From positions 131,450,561 through 131,514,560 of the forward strand of contig CM047809.1 in assembly GCA_026214975.1 (NCBI GenBank): DNA of 64,000 nucleotides, read 5' to 3'. Position 1 is the first letter of the stretch. Each line of letters starts with the position of its first letter. The translations under genes were made by a program, and so were the position numbers. Below are positions 1 to 10,880 of this stretch, in pieces. The stretch is from Gentiana macrophylla. Lineage: Eukaryota; Streptophyta; Magnoliopsida; Gentianales; Gentianaceae. The notes beneath the pieces were generated by a model. It made no database searches, was not told the DNA's origin, and was given only the letters and a program-made list of their open reading frames with translations.

Positions 1-965
1 CGATGTCTTCTCTAGTTCCTCTTCAAGACCAAGATCAATCTTCTCGGTCCATTTTTCACCCACGAAAGCCGTCTCTTCTAGCTTTATTGCTTCCTCTTCC
101 AACTCTTCTTCTTCATCAAGTTCCGTGATCACTCTTGCCATGCATTCATCGGACTTATCTTTATATTCCTGCATGTCAACATGTTCCGAAACGCAAGAAT
201 ATATAGCATCAACAGAAAAACAGTCCTTGGTGCTCTCCTTAGGATGTTTCATGGCCTTATAAACATTTTCCGCGACTTTTTCATCTCCAACTCGCAAAAT
301 AATCTCTCCACTCGCGACATCTATCAAGGTCCTCCCTGTGTTTAAGAAGGGACGTCCTAACAACAAAGGTGTTTTGGAGTCCATCTCCATATCTAGCACC
401 ACAAAATCTACCGGGAAGGCAAACTTATCCACTTTCACTATGACATCCTCTATCACTCCCATAGGCTCCCTAATAGACCTATCCGCCATTTGAAGGGTCA
501 TCCCCGTTGGCTCCAACTCTCCTAGGTCAAGACTTTCATATATAGCACGGGGCATTAAGCTTATGCTAGCCCCCAAATCACATAGGACACTAGGAAAATG
601 AGTTGTACCAATGGTAACCGGAATAGTAAAACTACCCTTGTCTCTAACCTTCGGGGGAATCCTAGACTTACCATCAAAAATAGCGGAACACTCTTCATTT
701 AGACAAACAACCTCTTGCATTTTACCTTTTTTAGTTAGCAACTCTTTTAAGAACTTACAATAAGAGGGCATGTTTGCAAGTGCTTCACTAAAAGGAATGT
801 TCAAGTCATCACAAAATCTCAATAAATCGGGTTTGTGCTTTATTCAAGCAACTTTGTCTATGATTCTTAGGGGGATAAGGGAGAGTACTCAAATCAAAAT
901 CTTTAGAAGGGGGAGGGATCAAACCTTTCTTACCTTTGGTGCGTGGGGAAGACGGTTCTTTCATT
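1..965 (-). pseudogene. Athila-type protease region (partial, left edge)
   Basis: Minus-strand continuation of the gag at 968-3229. It encodes the aspartic-protease part of a Ty3/gypsy polyprotein, which normally processes Gag-Pol inside the virus-like particle. Read on the minus strand, conserved blocks are a CDLGASISLMP motif near 555-600, where Athila-type proteases have DLGA instead of the usual DTGA/DSGA, and LLGRPFLNTGRTLIDV near 310-355, which is the conserved block following the flap. An acidic Glu-rich linker follows toward position 1. The frame used downstream of about 840 differs from the gag frame, so there is a small indel near 830-850. Reverse transcriptase and integrase would lie left of the window. 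Family placement is firm; the function is dead or doubtful because of the frame break. Confidence 0.8.
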
Positions 966-967
966 GG

Positions 968-3229
968 CTATTTCCCTTCTCTTCTAGTTGGTTCCTCTGC
1001 ATTCACATCAATAACCATATAATCTCCCCTAGCTTGCGCTTCTTTCCTCTCTACTTCCTTTTTCTTGACATACTCCTCATGGTCTTCATCATCTTCAATC
1101 CCATCAATATCACCATCCATGGCCCCCGCCTCGGTCTCAATAGGAGCTTTTCTAGCTTTGTCCTCCCATAGGACTTTCTTTTCATCACTTGTTCTCAACA
1201 CTTTACCACTTCGAGTTAAGATGGCGCTTACATTTCTTGGATTCTTTTCGGTGTTACTTGGTAAACCGCCTTTCAACTGAACATGTTCCACCACTTGACA
1301 AAATTGAGTTTCAAGATTTTTGATGGCGTACCCATGTTTGTAGTTCATCTCAACCATGTCCTTCTTTATCTCTGCAAAGTTTTTGTTCATTTGCTCCAAT
1401 ATAACATCGGTTGCACTCTTTTGAGGTATAGGAGCCAAAGGTGGAGGGTTTTGATAAGTGCTAGAGCCTTGTTGATTATACCCTCCTTGTTGTTGCCTTT
1501 GGTGTGGAGGTTGATAGAATTTCCCTTGAGAAGATTGACCTTGATTTTGGCCTTGCCTATAACCTTGGTTTTGGCCTTGATTTTGATTTCGGTTCCAACC
1601 TTGACTGTTGTTATTCCTCCAAGAACCATCACCTTGATTTCCATAATTCCCTCATTGGCCTTGTCCAACAAAGTTTATATCTGGGGATTCTTCATACGGT
1701 GCCCCACTTGCTTGATCTCCCATATATTGGCCTTGATAGGCGCTTTGCAATTGATTTTGAAATTGAGGCCCCGCATTCCATTGCTCCATCGAACAAATAC
1801 TCATCATCCGCTTAGCTAACTCATTCATGTTAGCTTGAGATAGAGTACTAGGTTGCCCTTGAGTTGAGGATTGAGGATAAGCCATATTTTGAGCTTTGGT
1901 AGTCATCCTACAATCCTTTGCCGAGTGTGATCCACTACAAATTTGGCAAAGCTTAGCACTCTCATTCTCCTTTTGCAATCTCCCCAATTTTTGTTATATG
2001 GCTTCTACTTAGGCATGATATTGATCATTTGCCTCTACTTCTTTCACTTCAACCAAACCGGGCTTTTTACTCCTTGTCCCCTTTCTACTTGACGATATGT
2101 ATTGCCTCAAGGTCTCGGAAATTTTCTCAATTTGGTTCATGGCTACTTCGGGTACCATACTCATAATGTCTCTGTTGCACGAAGCATGCAAGGTACTTTG
2201 ATGCACTTGGTCCAAACCTCGGAAGAAAGCATGAACTACCTCGTAAGACCTCAATCCGTGCCCTGGACACTCTCTCAACAAAGCCTTGAACCGGTCCTAT
2301 GACTCATGTAGCTCTTCTCCTTCATAACCATTGAACGACATGATGGCCTCTTTCATATCCATGGTCTTCGATGGGGGGTAATACTTGAGTAGAAAAGTCT
2401 TAACCACTTCCTCCCACGTATGCAAAGAATCATTAGGCAACGAATCATACCACCGCTTAGCTTGCTCTTTCAAGGCGAATGGGAAAAGCATAAGTTTGAG
2501 CGCCTCATCACTCGCTCCATTGATCTTTGTTGAGTTCACTATTTGGAGAAAGTGATCAATGAACAAGTGAGGATTTTCTAAAGCGGTTCCCTTGAACATA
2601 GCGTTGTCTCCCAACAAATGTATGATGTTTCTATTCAATTCCAAATTGTTGGCGGCCACCGGTGGCATTCGAATTGGACTATGCCACATGGTTGCCGTGG
2701 GAGCTAACACAAAGTCTCTACAAGTCAATCCGCCTTGATTTTGTTCTTGTTGACCGTTAAACCAATTAGGCATCGCATTTGCACCTTGATTGTGAGCTTG
2801 ATTTTGGTTCTGTTGAAATTGATTCAACATCCATGCATTGAACTGTTGCGTAACAACGGGATCCATTTGATTCCCTTGGGCCTCTTGTTGAACATGTTGT
2901 GGAATAGGCCTATTCGCATTCACATGGTTGTTTCCTTGTTCATTCCCACCTCCTTGTGCATTGTTGTTGACAAGAGGCGGGTTTTCATTCGGGATTCCAT
3001 TGTTGTTCCCCAAATTTCCTTCGAATCCTTGTCCACCATTTTGTGCCATATTGGATCCTTCTTCCAACTCACCCAAACTACTTTCTCCAAAGACCGGAAT
3101 CGATTCCTCTACTTGACGACCTCTTCTTCTTTGACTATTTCTACGCCTTGCGTAAGCCTCAATCCCATCTATGTATGGTTCGAGTGGTGTTTGAGATCTC
3201 CGGTCATGCACTACAAAAGCAAACAACAA
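968..3229 (-). pseudogene. Athila-type gag, one frame with five in-frame stops
   Basis: Structural Gag of a Ty3/gypsy element, forming the capsid-like particle. A single minus frame runs from about 3229 to 968. It opens with an Asn/Gln-rich segment. The Retrotrans_gag domain follows (ALKLMLFPFALKEQAKRWY near 2460-2520, then KTFLLKYYPPSKTMDMK, and past the first stop RECPGHGLRSYEVVHAFF), then a CCHC-like knuckle (CQICSGSHSAKDC near 1915-1955) and a Gln/Asn-rich tail. Five stops interrupt the frame, at 2297-2299 (TAG), 2009-2011 (TAA), 1994-1996 (TAA), 1652-1654 (TGA) and 968-970 (TAG), with no frameshift over 2.26 kb. The first replaces an expected Trp or Tyr before DRFKALL. The start lies about 70 bp downstream of the PBS, as usual for this lineage. 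Confidence 0.85.
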
Positions 3230-3297
3230 GAAAACAAGAAATAAAACCTAGGCCTAAGCCTTCGGTTCACTTGCAAGATATCACAAATAGCACACAA

Positions 3298-3316
3298 TTC
3301 CCCGGCAACGGCGCCA
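3298..3316 (-). promoter_or_regulatory. Primer binding site, tRNA-Asp type
   Basis: The minus strand reads TGGCGCCGTTGCCGGGGAA, complementary to the 3' end of plant tRNA-Asp. This is the established primer for Athila/Tat-type elements. It sits 3 bp inside the LTR edge at 3320 and fixes the element's orientation as minus. Confidence 0.9.
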
Positions 3317-3319
3317 TTT

Positions 3320-5048
3320 TGATTGAGCTAAAATTTACCCCAACAAAAACAATTTATGAAGACTCGAAACCGTGGGTAAACTAACTCTCTAACCGGCAGT
3401 GTACCGGGTCGATTGCTAGAATAACTACAGGAGTACGAGGTCGAACCCAAGGGAAAAGTGGTTGCAAGTACCAAAGTGAACGTATTACTTAGTCTAGGTG
3501 ATCAATCTTTTAAAGTATTTGTAACTACAACGACACTAAAGTGATCCCTACTAACAAGTTTAAAGATAAGAAAGAAAGAAAGAAGATTAAACTACTAGGT
3601 TCTAGAGATAGATTAAGGGATATAGCCGAACCATGATTAAAATAGCTAGTTTCACCCTAAGGAATGACAAAACCGGGAGTGTGCATTAAACGAACGAACT
3701 CTTGCATTCAATTTCACAGGTGCGAACTCCTAATCCCGGTGCTAAGATCTGAACAACTCTCTCCTAACACCTTATGCCATGTTAACTACCCTTCCTTAAG
3801 GAAGATTCATCAACAAGACAAGATATGCACTATAGCCTTTTTAAACGTTAAAACGAGTAACCTCACTCTAAGAAGTGATCCTAGAACCATTTTCCCACAT
3901 CTCTCTATCTGAACAACTCTCAAGATTGATGTGTGTGATTTTGACCTAGGTGATCAATCTAGCCCAAATCTGTTATAACAAGTTCTAAGACATGAAACAT
4001 GCAAGATACAACAATAAAAAGCACTACCCACTCCCAATTCCATCAACCAAAGGGTGATTTCACCAATTCACATGATTCGACTATGTTGGTGTTTAGCTAC
4101 TCATTATGCTAATCAAAACATACACAAAGCAGTAAATGAAAGCCATACAAGTAAAAAAAAGGAGAAATTTACCATTAATTTGCAGAAATTCGAGATTAGA
4201 TCCAAAAAGTACAAAATAGAGAAGTAATTAAAAGGTGGTCTCTTAGTGTTTGGAATGGAAATCTAAGCTAAGAAATGGAAATATTAAGCTAATGTTATGT
4301 TGATGTAAGCTAAGAGAAAGTATTCTAAGCTATTACAAAATCGAGCTAAGAAAATGGGTAGAGTTTTGCTAAGAGAATAATAATCTTAAGATATAGTCAA
4401 AGGGGGGTATTTATAGGTGGGGGAAAAATCTGCAGAAATCTTCTTCAAACGCACGTTTAGGGTGCTGAAACTAGCGTTCATCATCTTCAAACGCACGTTT
4501 AGCCTAGGGCAAACGTCCGTTTAGCTTCATTTCTGGGCAGGGTCTTGACTGTTCTTCATCTGGAACGCGCGTTTAGGAAGTCAAACGCAAGTTTGGAGAG
4601 TTTTGGAACGCGCGTTTAAGGTGGTTTCAAACGTTCGTTTGGAAAGCTTGAACTCTGTATCAACTTATGGTCCTTTGAACGCACGTTTGGGGGGTTCAAA
4701 CGTGCGTTTGAACCCCTGTTGCCCCAAAACTTCACTTTTCTTCCTTTTGATCTCTCCTCTTGCCTCGATCATGCCTTTTGCCATAAATCATCCTCGAGAC
4801 ACCGATACCCTATAACATCATACATGACCAACAACATCCAAACAATTCCGGAGGGTAAAAGTGCTCGGGAATGGGGTTAATATCAACAAAAAGGGGTAAT
4901 AATCCATCAAAGTAACGGATTCATTCCCCGTGCCATGAGCTCACGATATCACCCCGAAAACGGTCTAAATCACCCCAAAAAATGTGCTGAAAATGTGGTA
5001 AATGGGGGTAAACAATGCACCGGAGTCACGTAAAGTTGACTCCCATCA
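3320..5048 (-). mobile_element. 5' LTR of minus-strand Athila-type element
   Basis: About 1.73 kb, bounded on the plus strand by TGATTGAGC at 3320 next to the PBS and by CCCATCA at 5041-5048, giving TGAT/ATCA inverted ends. On the minus strand a TATA box (TATAAATA, 4415-4408) is preceded by a run of CG-containing quasi-palindromes at 4447-4715. The first 150 bp are similar to the LTR at 33178-35368 (same ends and shared internal words such as ACAGGAGTACGAGGTCG), so the two belong to related families. The right boundary rests on terminal motifs alone, because the partner LTR is outside the window. Confidence 0.75.
4447..4715. repeat. Array of ACGNNCGT quasi-palindromes in LTR U3
   Basis: About nine copies of an AAACGNNCGTTT-type motif (for example AAACGCACGTTT, AAACGTCCGTTT, GAACGCGCGTTT, CAAACGTTCGTTTG, CAAACGTGCGTTTG) with irregular spacing, lying 30 to 300 bp upstream of the minus-strand TATA box. 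The central NN varies while the palindromic arms are kept. Protein binding sites or hairpins are possible roles; none is proven. Confidence 0.75.
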
Positions 5049-5649
5049 CCCCCTTATATCAGTTACATGTTAGAACATAGTCCTGCCTCCTTAAAACCCA
5101 CTAGCGGCAAACCCAGTGTGGGAAAATCCGTCATAGTAGGAAAGAGTACAGCACCCTATGTTCTCAAAAACTAAAGCCCCGAAATAAAAGAACTCAGTGA
5201 ATATAAAACAAAAAAATGATGACATCTTGAAAATGAATCTTTTCCTCTCCATCATCCATCTTCGTAAGAGAAAGGTGAAGTGGGCTTGAATCTGTGTTTG
5301 TGCCTTGAGCCGCCCTTGATAAAAATATATCTCATGCTTGTATCTCCAATAGGTTGGGATTACGACTTCATGGCAACTTGAACTCATCTTAGCTTGAAGC
5401 ATCCATTCATTGCAAGTCCACCTCATCTTTTTCGGGCCTGAAGCACTCCAATTCATGCATGTTGGTCCTATTTGACACCCTCCAAGCGTAAAGGGTGTCG
5501 TCCAGTGTTTTGAAAGCCGCAAAGTATCCTTCCGCCCGTGGATCAGAGCCATCCCTAAAATATAAAACCAAATACGAGAAGTCTAGAGATTATAAAAAAA
5601 CCGGAATAAGATTTCCAAAACAAAAAAAAAACTGCTTTGCACTCTTCAA
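5049..5649. other. Intergenic or decayed DNA, no gene recognised
   Basis: A minus-strand open stretch at 5091-5552 has no motif I recognise. It may be a decayed part of the non-LTR-type RNase H remnant to its right. The five bases CCCCC after the LTR could be one half of a TSD, but the other end lies outside the window. Confidence 0.4.
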
Positions 5650-6020
5650 AATGATTGAAGAGTGCTTCTGGATGGTACGTATGCGTCGGATTCGAAATTC
5701 GCCTTGGATGTTGTCATTAAAAGCAGACGTAACTTGTTGAGGCAAATCATGTAAATTAAAAGAAATGATATCTTCATTGTTAAGACCCGCTAATGAATCA
5801 GCCACCGAGTTGCATTCTCTATAAATATGATAGATCGAAAAATCTAAATTTTCAGGTGTTGTCCAATTTTAGCAATGATCATACATAATGGTCATCCGCC
5901 CACATCATCACGTAACAACATGGATACCATAACTTTAGAATCGGCTTCAATATCAACCACTTGAAAACCATACTGAATGCATAAGCACATTTTTTTTTTA
6001 TAACTTTTTTATTGTAATGA
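5650..6020 (-). pseudogene. RNase H-like (RVT_3-type) remnant
   Basis: Minus-strand pieces match the RNase H-like domain common in plant LINE-type and domesticated sequences. One piece reads VVDIEADSKVMVSMLLRDD near 5905-5960. A second reads HIYRECNSVADSLAG and then DLPQQVTSAFNDN near 5700-5835. The order and spacing fit the acidic IEADS motif followed by the C-terminal REXNXXAD motif. A stop after VGG and a frame change separate the pieces. No reverse transcriptase is visible nearby, so this is a decayed fragment rather than an element. Confidence 0.55.
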
Positions 6021-7026
6021 TGTATGAATTTACCGTTACACCACTTGTGGAATAATGTTCCGAACGAAAAAAACCTATCGGCGACATCCTCTTTTCCGTA
6101 ATTTTTTTGGTTATCTAATGCGCTTAAAAAAAACTTTCCGCACTTTAATCTACCATCTCTCATCCCTCTTATTTTTCGTTCACTGCCCGTTGCACACACG
6201 GCTCAAGGCCTCCATTCAGGTACCTTTTTTTTTTATAAAGAAAACTTATTTCAATAAAACATGATAAAGAACCATAAGCAAGACAACAATGGATTAGAAG
6301 ATATCACGAAACAATACCAAAAAGCAAACATAAATCGTGTCACTTTAAAAAGAGATTTTTATTTTAGTCTTGCCCCGAACTTATTAAATGTCAGGAACGG
6401 CCCTGTGTATAATAACTCTTCTCCATTCTGGGTATCTCATACCACTCGAAGATTTTCAAAAAGTCAAGTAAGTTGGGTTGGTCCGTCTATACCAAGTCTT
6501 TAGGTATACTTCCTAATACCAGACTTATATGTCAAGTATTGCCACAGGGTGGGAAAAGGCGTATTTTCATGATTCGTAATTATATCAATCGGCAACTACT
6601 ATATCCTTTCATCATTTGTTGATGGACTTTCTACGTACCCTGAAAACAATATACATATAATCAAACAACACCTCTCGACCGACAACGGTTATAAACAACG
6701 AGATATACAATATAATTTTATAAAATTAATATTATATAAATTGATCGTAATCAATAATATAAATACGCATCATATCATTCGTTATGTTACGACTTGACCG
6801 TATGATAGATGCACAATATAATCAATGGGAGTAGTGGGAATCCATGCGAGAAAAAAAACAAAAAAAAGGAAGAAATAGACGACACCGCGTTTCTTCTACT
6901 TTCCGGTCGTCTTTCTTCTTTCTCTCCATATTCTTCGACTTTTCAAAGTAAAACACTAATTTAATAGTAAAACACTAATTGTTTAATTCCACCATAACCA
7001 AGAATTTCGGAACCTGAATTCAGTTA
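6021..7026 (+). other. Intergenic DNA and 5' region of the MEKK1-like gene
   Basis: AT-rich DNA with no coding signal. A pyrimidine-rich stretch near 6890-6935 (TTTCTTCTACTTTCC, TCTTTCTTCTTTCTCTCC) looks like the 5' leader of the gene starting at 7049. I could not pick a convincing TATA box. Confidence 0.4.
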
Positions 7027-7083
7027 ATGGATCAAATTTTCAGCTACAATGATCCGAATCCCAAGAATGTGCAACACCGATAA
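7027..7083 (+). other. Possible uORF overlapping the MEKK1-like start
   Basis: An ATG at 7027 with G at +4 opens an 18-codon frame that ends at TAA 7081-7083, overlapping the main ATG at 7049 in another frame. It would repress the main start if it is in the mRNA. However TTTTCAG at 7037-7043 looks like a 3' splice site, in which case the uORF ATG would be intronic and the leader would join at CTACAATG just before 7049. Confidence 0.35.
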
Positions 7084-9470
7084 GAAACCTGCCAGCGACG
7101 GCGTCGGCGGCAGCAATGATACTATGTTCAAAACAAAGCCACGGCCGAGGTTAGAACGACGAAATGCTATAAGAAATATTGATTACGAGCTGCCTTCAGT
7201 TTCTTCTTCTGCTTTTTCGGATGATTGCTTGTTGTCATCGACTTCAGCTTCAACACCTTCATCATCTCCGGCGCAACGGACTCGATCTCTTGATATTTAC
7301 CCTTTAGATAAGCATATGAGCTTCAGGATTCAAGGTAATTGCCCTGGAGAGTTCGAAATTATTTGCAGAAGTTTGGGTTTGTCTGGTCCTGAGGATTTTG
7401 CTATACCTGCTGCAGCATGGGAGAACATGAAGGTTCGATCGTCTTCTTCTTCTGATGTTTTTCCTCGGCTTTCTAAGTTTAATTATGGTGATGCAATTAC
7501 TCGAAAAATCGAGAATGCCGTTTCCAAAGATAATTCTAGTAGAATTACTAGTGATTCTGTATGCCCTCCTACACCTAGTGTTAATGATGCAATTAATCGG
7601 AAAATCAACAATTCCGGTTCCAATGCTAGTAGAGTTAGTGATTTTGTATGCACTCCTAGTGTGAATGATTCAATTGATCAAAAACTGGGGAATGCTGATT
7701 CCAAAGATAGTGATTTTGTATGCACTCGTGGTATTAATGATGCAATTAATCAAAAAATCAAGAATGCCGGTTCCAAAGATAAAGCTAGTAAAGTTAGTGA
7801 TTTTGTAAGCACCCCTAACTTGAATGATGCATTTAATCGAAAAATCGAGATTGCTGGTTCCAAAGATAATTCTAGTAGAGTTAGTGATTTTGTGTGCACT
7901 CCTAGTGTAAATGATGTGATTAATCGGAATACTGAAGGTAGCGGTTTACGGGTTTTGGAGGTTGTAGCTACTCCTGTTAGGTCTAGCTCTGTAAGTGTGA
8001 GGAGTGTTAGGTCACATAATAGACTAAGATATAATCATGATGAAGTGTTGATTGAAAATGTGGAAGGAAGTGATGTAGATTCAAATCACTGTGAAAACTC
8101 GGATTACAGTAGAATTGAAGGAATTAGGCCACCAGAATTAGCACCTCCACCGGCAATGTCATTACATCATGTTGATAGCGTGTGCTCAACTTGGGACATT
8201 CTGAAGTCGTTTGCGCCTGATGATGATCATGATGATGACCGGGGCTCCTCAAGATCTGATAGATCTCAGGATGAAGTATGCATAAAGAGGGATGAAGATG
8301 AGGACGGGGAAGAAAAAGACATTGACCATGTGGTTGAGAGTAGGAGGGCTAATAATGAAGAAAGTGGTTTACTTTCGGAATCTTGTTCGTTTGCTACAAC
8401 TTCAAACGATGATGATTCGTCTAGTACAACTATGGAACCATTCTCAAATATTTCACCTTACGGAAGATTTAGGCGCACGATTTCCTATTGGGAAAAAGGG
8501 GAGCTTCTGGGACGTGGATCTTTCGGTTCTGTCTATGAAGGCATTGCTGAGTAAGTACTTCCTCAGTTTTCTTGTCATGCTATGAATTTGCATTTGCCAT
8601 GTCTGAGTTTTTCTTGCAATAGACCTATTGAATAAATTCTTTGACTACCATCACGTCGAAGTATGCAAATAAAAGGGGTCGTAAATCTCTTGGTTTTCTT
8701 ATAAAAAGGAAACAAGAAACTGCCGAAAAAAAGATTCGCTCAAGTTCTTGTATTTTCTTTTCTGTTTGCAGTGGTGGGTTCTTTTTCGCTGTGAAGGAGG
8801 TGTCTTTGCTAGATCAAGGAGAAACAGCGAAACAGAGTATTTACCAGCTCGAACAGGTTCGAAGGCTAACAAAAACCCGTCATGTGCTTATAATTTTTTC
8901 TTGAAACCCCCGTTTTAGACCATATGCCATCATTTTCTGTTTTTCATTCACTCGTTACCATCTTTATTGTCTGCAGGAAATCACACTTTTAAGTCAGTTT
9001 GAACATGACAACATTGTTCAGTATTATGGAACCGATAAGGTATTGCTTTCCTCATCTCTTGGCTCTTCTATTGAGGTTTTCATGCCCGGTTTTTCTGTTA
9101 TTTTATGCTCCTATTTTAAGATTGTGTATATATTTGCAGGATGAATCAAAACTATACATCTTTCTCGAGCTCAGTAACTAAAGGCTCCTCTTGAGCTTGT
9201 ATCGGAAGTATCATCTCCAAGATTCCCAAGTGTCTGCATATACTCGACAAATTTTACACGGTCTCCAGTATCTTCATGACCAGAATGTTGTTCATAGGTA
9301 AATCTCCACCCTTTCCGCATCTCATAAGCTTACAACAAGAACTAAACCAACACATCAATATTACCCGAATTTCAGAGACATTAAATGCGCGAATATATTG
9401 GTGGGCGCCAGAGGATCTGTAAAACTTGCTGATTTTGGCCTTGCTAAGGTAAAAAAATAAAATAAAATAA

Positions 9471-9536
<66 letters not shown>

Positions 9537-10231
9537 TTCTTTATTCGGTATTTAGCACTGTTTCCTGAGCTATTTCTACGTATTCTCTGAATGCTACTAA
9601 AACAACGTGTTTTGCAGGCCACTAAGTTGAACGACGTGAAATCCTTCAAGGGAACTGTTCTGTGGATGGCTCCTGAGGTTTGAATTACAATTTCTCTAAC
9701 TGCTTGTTCTGATATATATTGTCTTGTGCATATATATATATATATATATATGTAGAATATGTAGAATTTCTTGTTTTGATGTCGGTTCTTGACGAATGCA
9801 GGTTGTTAATAGAAGAAATCAAGGTTATGGGCTTGCAGCTGATATATGGAGCCTTGGCTGCACAGTTTTGGAGATGTTAACCGGCCAGTTTCCTTATACT
9901 CATTTGGAACCTGTAAGATCTCTCTCTCTCTCTCAGTCGTGTTTGATACTCACTAGGGTTTGAGCTCGACTCGATAATAAAATTTTTGTGTCTATGATCC
10001 ACACGACAGATGGCGGCATTATTTAGGATCGGAAAGGGCGAACTACCTCGTGTACCTGAGTCTCTATCGCGCGATGCACGAGATTTCATCCTTCAATGCT
10101 TACAAGTGAACCCGAATTCAAGACCGACCGCTTCTCAACTCTTGGATCATCCTTTTGTCCAGAGATCACTTCCATCGTCCGGCTACATCTCCATACTTTC
10201 CCAATCGACGTGCTTAAACCATACATCGTAA
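7049..10231 (+). CDS. MEKK1-like: MEKK1-like MAP kinase kinase kinase, with an internal stop
   Basis: Ser/Thr kinase of the plant MEKK1 group, which activates MAP kinase kinases in stress and immune cascades. Proposed coding exons are 7049-8550, 8772-8856, 8977-9039, 9140-9297, 9376-9448, 9618-9677, 9802-9912 and 10010-10231. All introns are GT-AG and phases agree, giving 757 codons. The N-terminal regulatory half has RLERRNAIRNIDYE and an IRPPELAPPPAMS block as in Arabidopsis MEKK1. Kinase landmarks are glycine loop GRGSFGSV (488-495), Lys509 in FAVKEVSLLDQG, HRDIKCAN (Asp604), DFG (622-624) and WMAPE. In exon 4, codon 564 is TAA (9179-9181), exactly where the family has the VTKGS-type block. 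Two compensating single-base changes around it would explain this, and the frame downstream is intact. The gene is either freshly inactivated or miscalled here. ATG 7067 is an alternative start. Confidence 0.9.
7487..7978 (+). repeat. In-frame tandem repeat in MEKK1-like N-terminus
   Basis: Six imperfect in-frame units of about 24-32 codons, residues 148 to about 310, each built on NDAINRKIxNAGSKDNSSR followed by VSDFVCTPSV. Unit lengths vary and the last unit has diverged (NDVINRNTEGSGLRV). Recurring TPSV motifs supply possible proline-directed phosphorylation sites. I do not recall such an array in Arabidopsis MEKK1. Confidence 0.8.
9475..9535. repeat. (TA)n microsatellite in intron 5
   Basis: About 30 TA units inside the MEKK1-like intron between exons 5 and 6. 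A second run of about 11 units lies in the next intron at 9729-9751. Both are likely length-polymorphic. Confidence 0.9.
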
Positions 10232-10697
10232 GTAATCACAACACCGTTTGAACCTGAGGCGAATCACTTGAAGAAGGTGCCTCGCGTGTCACATGCGTTT
10301 ATTTTTCGCGGTTTTTGTTTTGGAATTTATTGCAAAGAGGATATGCAATTGTATCCTTTTAGTTTTTCTTCTTGTTTCTCCTCAAGAAAATGTAAAGATC
10401 AAACTGTATGCATCTTTCTGTATATATGTGATAATCCTGTGAAACTGTTTTTATGCCAACTTCAGTTCATTTCAGCAGAAAAATACTTGCTTGATATCAG
10501 GTCGATTAAGTTTTCATTATACTCGATTATTCTTGACGAAGTTTCAAGAACTCAAACTTAAGCACTTCAGAAATAATGTCAAGTTATTATGTAATAATGT
10601 AAAATAATATATATTTTGGATATAATGTAATAATGTTCCAAAGAACTCTTGAGAATAAATATTCTTTTATTTAGCCTTATATAATAAAGTACAAAGA

Positions 10698-10746
<49 letters not shown>

Positions 10747-10880
10747 AATTTTAACAAAATGCGATAAACATTTCAAGTCAACATTAAGTGTTCTTGTTCC
10801 AAAAAATAAAAAAATAAAAAAATTAAAGTGTTCGAATTTGGTAAAATTATATATGAACGAACGCTTTATGAGCTGAACAT
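10232..10880 (+). other. 3' region of MEKK1-like gene
   Basis: Noncoding AT-rich DNA after the TAA. It probably includes the 3' UTR, with AATAAA-like words further on, and holds a (TAA)n microsatellite at about 10699-10745. No gene seen. Confidence 0.5.

Noticed and set aside
1283..1819. Plus-strand open frame of 178 codons
   Set aside because: Antisense to the Gln/Asn-rich gag tail, whose complement lacks stops by composition.
2735..3244. Plus-strand open frame of 169 codons
   Set aside because: Antisense shadow of the minus-strand gag N-terminus, with no domain features.
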